Part shown: one piece after another, positions 1-5,664 of the stretch
How positions within the stretch are numbered: position 1 is the stretch's first letter
Layout: each line of letters begins with the position of its first letter
DNA from: Lentisphaeria bacterium
GTDB lineage: Bacteria > Verrucomicrobiota > Lentisphaeria > Oligosphaerales > Oligosphaeraceae
Length of the DNA: 8,380 bases
Assembly (NCBI GenBank): GCA_016302725.1
Contig: JAEDNB010000089.1
Span: forward strand, 1-8,380
Direction of reading: 5' to 3'
Program-made: the position numbers and the translations under genes
The notes under the pieces: model-generated
What the model was told of the DNA's origin: nothing
The model's input: only the letters and a program-made list of their open reading frames with translations
Database searches by the model: none

Positions 1-362
1 CCTACCGCATGAACTGCGTGGACAACATGCTCACCTTCTCCATCGTGGAAGGCGAGTCCGTCCAGCTGCCCAAGAAGGTGGAGGAGCACATCAAGAAGGT
101 CACCGACCCCACCTGGCCCCAGACCTTCTGGACTCCCCGGGACATGACCTCCTTCGAGTACATGAACAGCATCGGCCCCAACCACGACGCCAGCTCCTAC
201 GGCCTCATCGGCGCCGACCTGGTCACCCTGGCCGCCATGCTGCGCATCCCCGTGGACATGTGCAACGTTCCCAAGGAGGACATCTTCCGTCCCACCATGT
301 GGCAGCGCCTGGGCAACGACGACTTCCGCGCCTGCCAGTACCTGGGCCCGCTGTACCTCTAG
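1..362 (+). CDS. fucI: L-fucose isomerase, C-terminal fragment (5' end outside window)
   Basis: Only the last 119 codons are present; the reading frame enters from the left edge (first complete codon at 3) and stops at TAG 360-362. L-fucose isomerase converts L-fucose to L-fuculose (also D-arabinose to D-ribulose) in the cytoplasm, the first step of fucose catabolism. The visible part aligns by eye along its length with the C-terminus of E. coli FucI: a LPK-x-V segment followed by TWP and a PR, then a G-x-NH, then GADLVTLAAMLRIPV, then RP-x-x-W, and the ending RACQ-x-x-GPLY. The His of the NH pair (codon 183-185) corresponds to the catalytic metal-site His (H528 in E. coli). The other active-site acids lie upstream of the window. 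The ATG at 9 is an internal Met, not a start. A strong terminator follows, so this is the last gene of its transcript. Fucose use fits a mucin-degrading gut bacterium, which is an inference. Confidence 0.93.
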   Translation, partial: YRMNCVDNMLTFSIVEGESVQLPKKVEEHIKKVTDPTWPQTFWTPRDMTSFEYMNSIGPNHDASSYGLIGADLVTLAAMLRIPVDMCNVPKEDIFRPTMWQRLGNDDFRACQYLGPLYL

Positions 363-440
363 CCGCGCCCCCGCGCGCCGTCTTCGCCCCCTCCCGCCCC
401 CCTTTCCGGCGGGGGCCCCGGCGGAGGCGGCCCTCCCCTC

Positions 441-480
441 CGCCCCGTGCCGCCCTTTCCGGCAGTGCGGGGCGTTTTTT
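441..480 (+). terminator. Intrinsic terminator of fucI
   Basis: CGCCCCG (441-447) pairs perfectly with CGGGGCG (468-474). Inside it TGCCG pairs with CGGCA with a small bulge on the 3' side, and the hairpin is followed directly by six T residues (475-480). It lies 78 bases after the fucI stop codon. A second GC-rich hairpin (GCCCCC 396-401 with GGGGGC 411-416) sits between the stop and this terminator. A GGCGGA/TCCGCC pairing (420-425 with 439-444) would overlap the first bases of the terminator stem, so mutually exclusive folds are possible. Confidence 0.85.
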
Positions 481-494
481 CCCCAGGCACAAGA

Positions 495-544
495 AAAAAA
501 TCCCCTGGAGGGTAGTTACTGAACTTGTTTTTTGGGGATTTTTT
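495..544. repeat. 11-bp perfect inverted repeat upstream of the pseudopilin gene
   Basis: AAAAAATCCCC (495-505) and GGGGATTTTTT (534-544) are perfect inverted copies separated by 28 bases. This AT-rich patch contrasts with the GC-rich surroundings. The right arm falls between the proposed -35 and -10 of the pseudopilin promoter. The element could be an operator, a bidirectional backup terminator (A-run, stem, T-run), or both. The large loop makes a pure terminator role less likely. Confidence 0.6.
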
Positions 545-552
545 ATGATAAT
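525..552 (+). promoter_or_regulatory. Candidate sigma70-type promoter for the pseudopilin gene
   Basis: TTGTTT (525-530) and GATAAT (547-552) are separated by 16 bases, with 4/6 and 5/6 matches to the -35 and -10 consensus. This is the only AT-rich patch in the 261-base gap between fucI and the pseudopilin gene. It predicts transcription starting near 559 and a leader of about 65 bases. A shifted -10 (TATGAT, 544-549) is also possible but leaves poor spacing. Confidence 0.5.
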
Positions 553-623
553 AAAGACAGTTTAGCAAGGCCTTCTGGTTCCCTGTCCTCCCCAAATTCC
601 CCTCCCACTTTTCCCAAAAACCG

Positions 624-1454
624 ATGAGAAAAACCTTTACGCTGATTGAGTTGCTGGTGGTCATTGCAATCATCGCCATCCTGGCCGCCATGCTGCTGCC
701 CGCCCTCTCCAAGGCACGTGCCAAGGCCCGCGCCATCTCCTGCACCAACAACCAGAAGCAGTGCATCCTGGGCTTCCTCCTCTACTCCGACGACTATGAC
801 GGCTACCTCATCTGCGTCCCCGGCTCGGAATTCGGTTCCTACTGGTACTATCCCGGCGCCTACTCCGATGGCAAGCCCTACGTGGATCTCCGTAACAACG
901 GCAACGCCGCCAATGGAAGCCTGGGCCTGGGATACTGGCCCGTCGGGGTGGAACACTGCTCCATCATCAAGGGCGAACGCCCCGAAAGGGACTTGATCGG
1001 CCATATCACCACGGCCTATGGCCTCCCCGCCGCACGCAGCTTCGCCCCCAACCCCGGGGAGACGGACTGCACCTGGGGCGGCATTGAGCCCCGCATCCAC
1101 GTCGTCATGAACAACGGCGGCATCGGCATTCGACCCGACGCCGGCAAGGTGCCCGCCGCCCAGCGCTGGATCCTGGGCTGCTCCGACGAGGCTGTGAACA
1201 AGGTCGCCCAGAACAAGGGCGCCTCCCGCGTGGGGCCCCGGGACTACACCTACAACCCCAACCTGTCCACCCTCTCCGCCCACCACTCCAACCAGTGCAA
1301 CATGGCCTTCTGGGATGGCCATTCGGAGTCCGTCAGCCCGGACAAGGCGGCGGAATTCTGGTGCCTCGGCTCCAACGCCGCCGTCACCCAGTGCGCCCTC
1401 TTCACAGCTTCCGGCTACAAGGAATACACCAGCGTGAACGTGTCTGCCTACTGA
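624..1454 (+). CDS. Type II secretion/type IV pilin-like protein (prepilin N-terminal methylation motif, H-X9-DG domain)
   Basis: The protein has 276 residues. It begins with a short basic leader (MRKT) and then FTLIELLVVIAIIAIL, the type IV prepilin N-methylation motif and hydrophobic alpha-1 helix (residues 5-25). Glu9 is at position 5 of the mature protein. ALSKARAKARAISC (27-40) continues the helix in the way typical of PVC pseudopilins. Near the C-terminus, H221 followed by nine residues and D231-G232 gives the H-X9-DG motif known from these families. The protein should be inserted in the inner membrane and processed by a prepilin peptidase, with a large extracytoplasmic domain. Residue -1 to the cleavage site is Thr rather than the usual Gly. 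Nine cysteines lie outside the helix. No secretion or pilus genes are adjacent, so this is an orphan pseudopilin of unknown job, possibly a surface or envelope component. No Shine-Dalgarno is seen; the upstream 50 bases are C/T-rich. The start is fixed by the motif. Confidence 0.9.
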   Translation: MRKTFTLIELLVVIAIIAILAAMLLPALSKARAKARAISCTNNQKQCILGFLLYSDDYDGYLICVPGSEFGSYWYYPGAYSDGKPYVDLRNNGNAANGSLGLGYWPVGVEHCSIIKGERPERDLIGHITTAYGLPAARSFAPNPGETDCTWGGIEPRIHVVMNNGGIGIRPDAGKVPAAQRWILGCSDEAVNKVAQNKGASRVGPRDYTYNPNLSTLSAHHSNQCNMAFWDGHSESVSPDKAAEFWCLGSNAAVTQCALFTASGYKEYTSVNVSAY

Positions 1455-1484
1455 CGCGCCCTCCTTCCTGAATCTCCGCAACCC

Positions 1485-1525
1485 AGGCCGGGGCACGGCG
1501 ACCCTCCGTCTGCCCCGGCCTTTCC
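1485..1525 (+). terminator. Hairpin/terminator after the pseudopilin gene
   Basis: AGGCCGGGGCA (1485-1495) and TGCCCCGGCCT (1511-1521) are perfect 11-bp inverted copies with a 15-base loop, 31 bases after the stop codon. Only a short T stretch follows immediately, with a further five T residues about 15 bases downstream. Termination is therefore likely but may be partial. It separates the pseudopilin from the TauE-family gene. Confidence 0.65.
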
Positions 1526-1558
1526 GTGCCCCCCTTTTTCCCTTCCTGTCTTTTCCCC

Positions 1559-2359
1559 ATGTATGACCTTTCCTTTGGCGGCTGGCTCATGGCCGTCCTT
1601 TGCGGCATTGTAGTAGGCATGGCCAAATGCGGCATTCCCGGGCTGGGCTCCCTGGCGGTGCCCCTGCTGGCGGGAGTCCTCCCCGCCCGGACGGCGACGG
1701 GCGCCCTTCTCCCCCTTCTGGTGGCGGGAGACGCCGTGGGCGCCCTCCGCTTCAAGCGCAGTTGCAATGTGCGCCTCCTCCTCCGACTCCTGCCCATCTC
1801 CATCCTGGGAATCCTCCTGGGCTATTGGCTCCTGGGCTTCTCCTGGATGGACGACACGGCCATCCGCTATGTGACGGCCAGCATCATCCTGGTTCTCTTC
1901 CTTCTCAACCAAGGGAAGGGGAAGGTGAACCTCCTGGTCTCCTGCGCCCAGGACAGCCGGTGGGGGATGTGGGGGATGGCCCTCTTCTTCGGGTTGCTGG
2001 CGGGAGTCACCACCACCCTGGCCAACGCCGCAGGCCCCGTGGCCCTGATCTACCTCCTGGCCATGCAGCTCCCCAAGGAGGAGTTCATCGCCACCAATGC
2101 CTGGTTCTTCCTGGTGCTGAACTGGATCAAGATTCCCTTGATGGTGCTGCGTGGCATGATTACCCGGGAGAGTCTCCTCTTCAATGCGAAACTCCTCCCC
2201 GCCCTTTTCCTGGGGACATTCCTGGGGCTTCTCCTCAGCCGCCGCCTCTCCAACCAGGCCTTCCGGAAAAGCGTGGAAGTGCTCACCGCCCTGGCGGCCC
2301 TTCTCCTCTTCCTCCCCCCCGGCGCCATCAGCAACCTGATTCGGGCCATCCTGCGTTAG
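1559..2359 (+). CDS. TauE/SafE-family membrane permease (putative anion/sulfite-type exporter)
   Basis: A 266-residue, highly hydrophobic protein of normal length for the TauE/SafE family (DUF81), which exports sulfite, sulfoacetate and related organic anions across the inner membrane. The two family half-repeats are visible. The first is G-x-x-K-x-GIPGLG (residues 20-30) followed by PLLAGVLP (35-42). The second is GLLAGVTTTLANAAGP (145-160) followed by a helix and TNAWFFLVLNWIKIP (179-193). About eight membrane segments are expected. The ATG at 1559 is chosen over an in-frame GTG at 1526, because the extra residues (PPFFPSCLFP) would be read from the trailing sequence of the upstream terminator. 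No Shine-Dalgarno is present; 29 of the 30 bases 1529-1558 are pyrimidines. No sulfur-metabolism genes are nearby, so the substrate cannot be inferred. The gene runs convergently into the helix-turn-helix pair. Confidence 0.85.
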   Translation: MYDLSFGGWLMAVLCGIVVGMAKCGIPGLGSLAVPLLAGVLPARTATGALLPLLVAGDAVGALRFKRSCNVRLLLRLLPISILGILLGYWLLGFSWMDDTAIRYVTASIILVLFLLNQGKGKVNLLVSCAQDSRWGMWGMALFFGLLAGVTTTLANAAGPVALIYLLAMQLPKEEFIATNAWFFLVLNWIKIPLMVLRGMITRESLLFNAKLLPALFLGTFLGLLLSRRLSNQAFRKSVEVLTALAALLLFLPPGAISNLIRAILR

Positions 2360-2407
2360 CCGCCGCAAGCCCCCCTCCCAGGAAGGGGAAGGAGGGAAGG
2401 AAAGGAA

Positions 2408-2438
2408 GGCAGGGGGAGGAGCTGCCCTTCCCCCTGCC
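2408..2438. terminator. Hairpin between convergent genes (probable bidirectional terminator)
   Basis: GGCAGGGGGA (2408-2417) and TCCCCCTGCC (2429-2438) form a perfect 10-bp stem with an 11-base loop. GGAAAG and CTTTCC outside it can extend the stem across a bulge. It lies between the TauE-family stop (2359) and the stop of the minus-strand gene at 2446. No T-run follows on either strand, so termination efficiency is uncertain. The surrounding 2375-2420 is strongly purine-rich on the plus strand. Confidence 0.5.
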
Positions 2439-2445
2439 CTTTCCC

Positions 2446-2925
2446 TCAGGAAGAGGGGCGCCGACCTTCGCGGGAAGCGCCCCCTCCATAGATATCCAGG
2501 ACCCTTGCGGCCGTCCTGTCCACGGCGGCGTCCAGTTCATTCAAGAGGAGTCCCTCCACCCCCGGATAGCACTGGGAGACACCATAGATCACCCAGGCCC
2601 GTTCCATGCAGGCATGGAGGCTCTCCGGCATTTTCCGCATCATTTCCGAGAGTGTCGGTTCCGGGGAGGAGAGCGCCTTCAGCCGCTCGTCGTATTCATG
2701 GGCCAGGAAGGAGCGGACCCGGGAGACATGGCGGGGCTGGCAACGGGAGGAAACCCCCGCCTCCCACTTCCGGATGGTGGACCAGTTGATGCGAAGGACC
2801 TCCCCCAACTGCTGAAGGCTGACCCCCAATCCCGTGCGCTGGGCACGGAACCGACGGCGCAGCCCAGGCGTGAACACCCCGGAGAAGGGCTCCTGGGCGG
2901 CATGGCGAATGGCTTTCCTGGTCAT
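2446..2925 (-). CDS. Helix-turn-helix (XRE-like) protein B, downstream paralogue
   Basis: A 159-residue basic protein. Residues 36-58 look like a Cro/CI-type helix-turn-helix (start VSLQQLGEVL, then STIRKWEAG), so it is a probable DNA-binding regulator. It is preceded by FSGVFTPGLRRRFRAQR. Residues 62-86 (C-x-P, then RVRSFLAHEYDE and LS) and a C-terminal helical part (about 104-145: CMERAWVIYGV, then P-x-V-E, then LDAAVDRTAARV) match the upstream neighbour at the same spacing apart from a small insertion, so the two are paralogues. I do not recognise the C-terminal half as a known domain. The start at 2925 is supported by a strong AAGGAGGG ribosome binding site (2932-2939 on the minus strand) lying inside the last codons of the upstream gene. 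The 2-base gap implies translational coupling. The reading frame stays open far upstream but that part looks like GC-driven shadow sequence. The ligand is unknown. Confidence 0.75.
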   Translation of the reverse strand: MTRKAIRHAAQEPFSGVFTPGLRRRFRAQRTGLGVSLQQLGEVLRINWSTIRKWEAGVSSRCQPRHVSRVRSFLAHEYDERLKALSSPEPTLSEMMRKMPESLHACMERAWVIYGVSQCYPGVEGLLLNELDAAVDRTAARVLDIYGGGASREGRRPSS

Positions 2926-2927
2926 AC

Positions 2928-3383
2928 CTATCCCTCCTTCCCCTCTGTCCCCTGGGCTGAACGCCCGATAATCCGCGCCGTGGTGCGCGCCAAGGCGGCA
3001 TTCAGGTTCTCCAGGACGGCGCTTTCCAATCGTGGATGCCCCTGGCAGACACGATACAACTCCGAGATGCGCTCCATGCACTTCAGGAGGGGCTGGTGCT
3101 GGAGGCGACGCTCCTCGCAATGGGCAAGGGGTGTCAGGGAAAGGCCCCGCAGGGCTTCGTCCAGTTCCCCGGCCAGGAAGCGCCGGACCTTCCGTGCGTT
3201 GACGGGATTGCAGAAGCGGACGCTTCCGTTCTCCCATTTGCGCAGGGTCGTCCCCTTCACCCCCATGGCCTTCCCCAGCTGTTCGATGCTCAATCCCATT
3301 CTCTTCCTTCGTTCCCGGAGGCATTCCCGCCCTCCCTGGGTGAAGTCGCCGCAAAAACTCTGTACAGGACCAATTTCTTTCAT
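2928..3383 (-). CDS. Helix-turn-helix (XRE-like) protein A, upstream paralogue
   Basis: A 151-residue basic protein. A Cro/CI-like helix-turn-helix spans about residues 31-53 (LSIEQLGKAMGV, then TTLRKWENG). It is preceded by FCGDFTQGGRECLRERR and followed by C-N-P and RKVRRFLAGELDEALRGLS (residues 58-82). The C-terminal half (about 101-139) has CMERISELYRV, then HPRLE, then NLNAALARTTARI. The order, spacing and key residues (F-x-G-x-FT, RKWE-x-G, C-x-P, VR-x-FLA-x-E, CMER, P-x-x-E, RT-x-AR) are shared with the gene immediately downstream, indicating tandem duplication and divergence. ATG 3383 is preferred because AGGGAG lies 9 bases upstream (3393-3398, minus strand) and similarity to the paralogue begins soon after. 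It is likely an autoregulated or neighbour-regulating transcription factor, divergent from the ABC importer. That role is inferred from position. Confidence 0.75.
   Translation of the reverse strand: MKEIGPVQSFCGDFTQGGRECLRERRKRMGLSIEQLGKAMGVKGTTLRKWENGSVRFCNPVNARKVRRFLAGELDEALRGLSLTPLAHCEERRLQHQPLLKCMERISELYRVCQGHPRLESAVLENLNAALARTTARIIGRSAQGTEGKEG
2932..2939 (-). promoter_or_regulatory. Strong Shine-Dalgarno of helix-turn-helix gene B
   Basis: Read on the minus strand this is AAGGAGGG, six bases before ATG 2925 and inside the last codons of gene A. It fixes the start of gene B, even though the reading frame is open much further upstream. It also contrasts with the pyrimidine-rich leaders of the plus-strand genes. 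Confidence 0.75.
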
Positions 3384-3727
3384 GGAATGTTTCTCCCTGT
3401 GGTTTTGGCGTGGCCTCGGCCTTCCACCATTCCCGGGGATGGGAGGGAGAGGCGCCGCCAGTGGGTTTCCGTGCTTCACACACGCCTGAGACCGGGAAAG
3501 AACAAGGGGGGCTTTGCGCTGGATGGCGTGGGGCACGGGGCCTCGCCCCACGCCCCGGGGAACAGCCTGGCTCCGGGAAGCCGGGGCAACGCCCCCTCCC
3601 GGGAAGGAACCCCAGGGACGTGGGCGGGCACGGCGATGGCCTCCCGGAGACAGAGGCCAAGGAAAGGCGCAAAACACCACCTTTGCGGAATCAGGCGCAT
3701 CCTCCGGGGATTCCGGAGGCGAGGGAG
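3384..3727 (-). promoter_or_regulatory. Long GC-rich, hairpin-bearing leader upstream of the helix-turn-helix pair
   Basis: I see no convincing gene in this 344-base stretch; open frames here look like GC-driven shadows. It would be the 5' leader of the minus-strand operon if the proposed promoter at 3728-3756 is real. It holds several perfect stems: GGCGTGGGGC/GCCCCACGCC (3525-3534 with 3545-3554), CCGGGA/TCCCGG (3573-3578 with 3597-3602) enclosing GGGGC/GCCCC, CGCAAA/TTTGCG (3668-3673 with 3682-3687) and CCTCCGG/CCGGAGG (3701-3707 with 3713-3719). None is followed by a T-run on the minus strand, so they are not obvious terminators. No known riboswitch class is recognised. Confidence 0.35.
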
Positions 3728-3756
3728 AATATACCGATGGGGAAGAAAGAAGCAAA
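3728..3756 (-). promoter_or_regulatory. Candidate promoter for the helix-turn-helix pair
   Basis: On the minus strand, TATATT (3733-3728) lies 17 bases downstream of TTTGCT (3756-3751). The -10 matches 5/6 of the consensus and the -35 only 3/6. The context GGTATATT is identical to the candidate -10 of the divergent ABC operon. This is the only good AT-rich -10 in the minus-strand leader, but no strong evidence supports it. Confidence 0.3.
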
Positions 3757-3805
3757 ACAAACTTCCGACAATGCACGAAATGCACATCCTCGCGAAAACT
3801 TTTCC

Positions 3806-3839
3806 CCCGGCAAGGAAGGAAAAACGCCCGGCAAGGAAG
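3806..3839. repeat. 13-bp direct repeat with 21-bp periodicity (possible operator)
   Basis: CCCGGCAAGGAAG occurs at 3806-3818 and again at 3827-3839. The copies start 21 bases apart, which is two turns of the DNA helix, so they face the same side. The pair lies between the two divergent candidate promoters, about 50 bases upstream of the ABC-operon -10. This is the arrangement expected for a two-site operator or activator site. Confidence 0.45.
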
Positions 3840-3886
3840 CCCTCCCCCCATCCCCTGGCTCCCTAGGGGGACGATACGGGAAACTG

Positions 3887-3895
3887 TGGTATATT
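3887..3895 (+). promoter_or_regulatory. Candidate extended -10 promoter of the ABC importer operon
   Basis: TGGTATATT (3887-3895) fits the extended -10 pattern TGnTATAAT with one mismatch. The position of the -35 (about 3867-3872) is GGGGAC, a poor match, which is tolerated with an extended -10 or with an activator. Transcription would start near 3902, giving a leader of about 100 bases before ATG 4004. It is the only such element in the 120 bases upstream of the gene. Confidence 0.4.
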
Positions 3896-3920
3896 GATTC
3901 GCTTCTCTGATTTTTCCCCT

Positions 3921-3969
3921 GAGGCCCTGCCTTTCCGCGCCCCTCCCCCAGGATGGGGCGCCCGGCCTC
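3921..3969 (+). promoter_or_regulatory. Two-tier hairpin in the leader of the binding-protein gene
   Basis: GAGGCC (3921-3926) pairs with GGCCTC (3964-3969). Within it GCGCCCC (3937-3943) pairs with GGGGCGC (3955-3961) around an 11-base loop. Both stems are perfect. The structure ends 34 bases before ATG 4004 and has no T-run, so it is not a plain terminator. It could stabilise the mRNA, control translation or take part in attenuation. I do not recognise a known riboswitch. Confidence 0.4.
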
Positions 3970-4003
3970 CCCAAGCCCTCCCCTGAACCCGGAAACTCCC
4001 CCC

Positions 4004-4855
4004 ATGAGAAACGCCTTCCTCGCCCTTCTCGCCCTCCTCGCCCTCCTTCCCCTGGCCTCCTGCGGCAAAAAAGGACAGGCCGCCAAAAACCCCGCCGTCA
4101 ACCAAAGCGAATACTCCTACGAGGAGGCGGTGGAGCAGCTGAACAGCAAGGACTTCACCTTGATCGTGGGCTTGGACGCCTCCTTCCCTCCCTACGGCTT
4201 CATCGACGGCGAAACGGGCCAGCTGGTGGGCTTCGACCTGGACCTGGCCAAGGAAGTGGCCGTCCGCCGTGGCTGGAAGATTTCCCTGCAGCCCATTGAC
4301 TGGGACGCCAAGGACGCCGAACTCAACAGCGGCTCCATCAACTGCATCTGGAACGGCTTCACCATCAACGGGCGGGAGGACCTCTACACCTGGAGCGAGC
4401 CCTATGTGGACAGTTCCCAGGTCATCCTGGTCCGCAAGGACTCCCCCATCCAGGGCAAGGGCGACCTGGCCGGCAAGACCGTGGAGGCCCAGGCGGACTC
4501 CTCCGGCCTGAAGGCCCTCCAGTCCGAGGAGTGCGCGGAACTGCGCAAGTCCCTCAAGGGAATCGTCGAGGTGCCCAATTTCAACCAGGCCTTCATGGAA
4601 TTGCAGGCCGGCGCCTGCGACGCCCTGGTCATCGACTACAGCGTGGCCGTGCGCCTCATGAAGGGGAGCGACGCGGTGCGGATGCTCCAGGAGAACCTGA
4701 CCACCGAGCAGTACGGGGTGGGCTTCAAGCTGGGCAACACCGCCCTGCGGGACCAGGTGCAGGAGACCCTGGACCAGATGCACGAGGACGGCACCTTCTC
4801 CAAGATCTCCCGCCAGTGGTTTGACGGCGAGGACGTGAGCATCCAGAAGAAGTAG
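4004..4855 (+). CDS. Polar amino-acid ABC transporter substrate-binding lipoprotein (SBP family 3)
   Basis: A 283-residue extracytoplasmic solute receptor for a polar amino-acid importer. Residues 1-20 are a lipoprotein signal with lipobox LASC and acylated Cys20. The mature part starts with a short polar linker. FTLIVGLDASFPPYGF (51-66) and GFDLDLAKEVAVRRG (76-90) are the family-3 binding-protein hallmarks. NGFTINGRE (117-125) carries Arg124 at the position that binds the ligand alpha-carboxylate, and Asp211 in ALVIDYSVA matches the acid that binds the alpha-amino group. Both are known from HisJ/GlnH-type proteins; their assignment here is by alignment to memory. The intact amino-acid site points to an amino acid, but the exact one cannot be told. 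ATG 4004 is chosen because an in-frame ATG at 3953 would put a proline-rich stretch ahead of the signal and lies in a hairpin loop. It is the first gene of the importer operon. Confidence 0.9.
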   Translation: MRNAFLALLALLALLPLASCGKKGQAAKNPAVNQSEYSYEEAVEQLNSKDFTLIVGLDASFPPYGFIDGETGQLVGFDLDLAKEVAVRRGWKISLQPIDWDAKDAELNSGSINCIWNGFTINGREDLYTWSEPYVDSSQVILVRKDSPIQGKGDLAGKTVEAQADSSGLKALQSEECAELRKSLKGIVEVPNFNQAFMELQAGACDALVIDYSVAVRLMKGSDAVRMLQENLTTEQYGVGFKLGNTALRDQVQETLDQMHEDGTFSKISRQWFDGEDVSIQKK

Positions 4856-4885
4856 CTCCCTCCTTCCCCCCGTCCCCTGTCCTTC

Positions 4886-4920
4886 GGCCCGTCCCCCTGT
4901 CTTTTCGGGGCGGGCGGGCC
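4886..4920 (+). terminator. Intercistronic hairpin after the binding-protein gene
   Basis: GCCCG-T-CCCC (4887-4896) pairs with GGGGCGGGC (4907-4915) with one bulged base. An alternative register pairs GGCCCG (4886-4891) with CGGGCC (4915-4920). It is followed by a pure pyrimidine stretch (4919-4945) and not by a clean T-run. In ABC importer operons such a hairpin after the binding-protein gene often stabilises its mRNA or partly stops transcription, so that binding protein exceeds membrane subunits. That role is inferred here. Confidence 0.5.
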
Positions 4921-4960
4921 TTCCCTTCTCTCTTCTCCCTTCCCCAACCACCCTGCCGCT

Positions 4961-5653
4961 GTGCCCCCATTCCTTGCCGAACTGCTGGAGTCCCTCTCCG
5001 CCCCCCAATTCCGGTACACCCTCACGCTCTTGTTCAGGAGCTTCGGGACCACGGTGGCCATCTTTTTCCTGACCTTGCTCTATGCCCTGCCCCTGGGGTT
5101 GCTGATCTGCCTGTTCCGCATGAGCAAGTTCTCCCCCCTGGCCTGGCTGACCCGGGCGTACATCTCCGTGATGCGGGGCACGCCCCTGATGCTCCAGCTC
5201 CTGGTGATATTCTTCGGCCCCTACTTTCTCTTCGGGATTCCCCTTTCCACCAGCTATCGCTTTCCGGCGGTGATCATTGCCTTCTCCTTGAACTATGCCG
5301 CCTATTTTGCGGAGATTTTCCGGGGGGGCTTTCTTTCCATTCCCCAGGGGCAATATGAAGCGGCCCAGGTTCTGGGCTATTCCCGGCTGCAGACCTTGAA
5401 CAAGATCATCCTTCCCCAGGTGCTCAAGCGCACCCTTCCCCCGGTGACCAACGAGGTCATCACCCTCACGAAGGACACCTCCCTGGCCTTTGCCATCGCC
5501 TGCGCGGAGATGTTCACCCAGGCCAAGCAGCTGGCCAGTTCCCAGGCCTCCATGACTCCCTATCTGGTGGCTGGTGCCTTCTACTATGCCTTCAACTTCC
5601 TGGTGGCCGCCCTCATGGAATATCTGGAACGGCGCATGAACTACTATCGTTAG
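4961..5653 (+). CDS. Polar amino-acid ABC transporter permease (HisMQ/GlnP family)
   Basis: A 230-residue inner-membrane subunit of usual family length, forming the transport channel with the upstream binding protein and downstream ATPase. Hydrophobic segments lie near residues 28-52, 75-95, 101-119, 172-186 and 201-219. MRGTPLMLQL (71-80) is the characteristic early motif of the HisMQ group. The cytoplasmic EAA loop that docks on the ATPase begins at EAAQVLGY (133-140) and ends with ILPQ (150-153). Only one permease gene is present, so a homodimer is expected. The start is GTG at 4961; no in-frame ATG occurs upstream after the previous stop, and the next Met is residue 54, inside the membrane domain. 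No Shine-Dalgarno precedes it, only a 27-base pure pyrimidine run and a C-rich stretch. The gap to the preceding gene is 105 bases. Confidence 0.9.
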   Translation: MPPFLAELLESLSAPQFRYTLTLLFRSFGTTVAIFFLTLLYALPLGLLICLFRMSKFSPLAWLTRAYISVMRGTPLMLQLLVIFFGPYFLFGIPLSTSYRFPAVIIAFSLNYAAYFAEIFRGGFLSIPQGQYEAAQVLGYSRLQTLNKIILPQVLKRTLPPVTNEVITLTKDTSLAFAIACAEMFTQAKQLASSQASMTPYLVAGAFYYAFNFLVAALMEYLERRMNYYR

Positions 5654-5658
5654 GAAGC

Positions 5659-5664
5659 AGGAGG
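5659..5664 (+). promoter_or_regulatory. Shine-Dalgarno of the ABC ATPase gene
   Basis: AGGAGG ends 11 bases before ATG 5676, slightly longer than usual spacing. It is the only clear Shine-Dalgarno among the six plus-strand starts in the window. Confidence 0.7.

Noticed and set aside
543..1496. A long minus-strand open frame opposite the pseudopilin gene
   Set aside because: Antisense shadow of a recognised gene; Gly/Val-rich composition and no motif.
1526..1558. GTG start giving the TauE-family protein 11 extra residues
   Set aside because: It lies in the trailing sequence of the upstream terminator and adds a Pro/Phe-rich stretch; ATG 1559 leads straight into the first membrane segment.
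1448..2368. A 306-codon minus-strand open frame opposite the TauE-family gene
   Set aside because: Gln/Glu/His-rich shadow of a hydrophobic membrane protein read in reverse; no signal or domain.
1600..3489. A 629-codon plus-strand frame covering the TauE-family and HTH genes
   Set aside because: Pro/Arg-rich out-of-frame translation that crosses two gene regions on opposite strands and a hairpin; not a plausible protein.
3384..3860. A third degenerate HTH copy upstream of the pair
   Set aside because: No RKWE-like or CMER-like remnants are visible in any minus-strand frame of this region.
3953..4003. Upstream ATG for the binding protein
   Set aside because: It would place 17 proline-rich residues before a textbook lipoprotein signal and sits in a hairpin loop.
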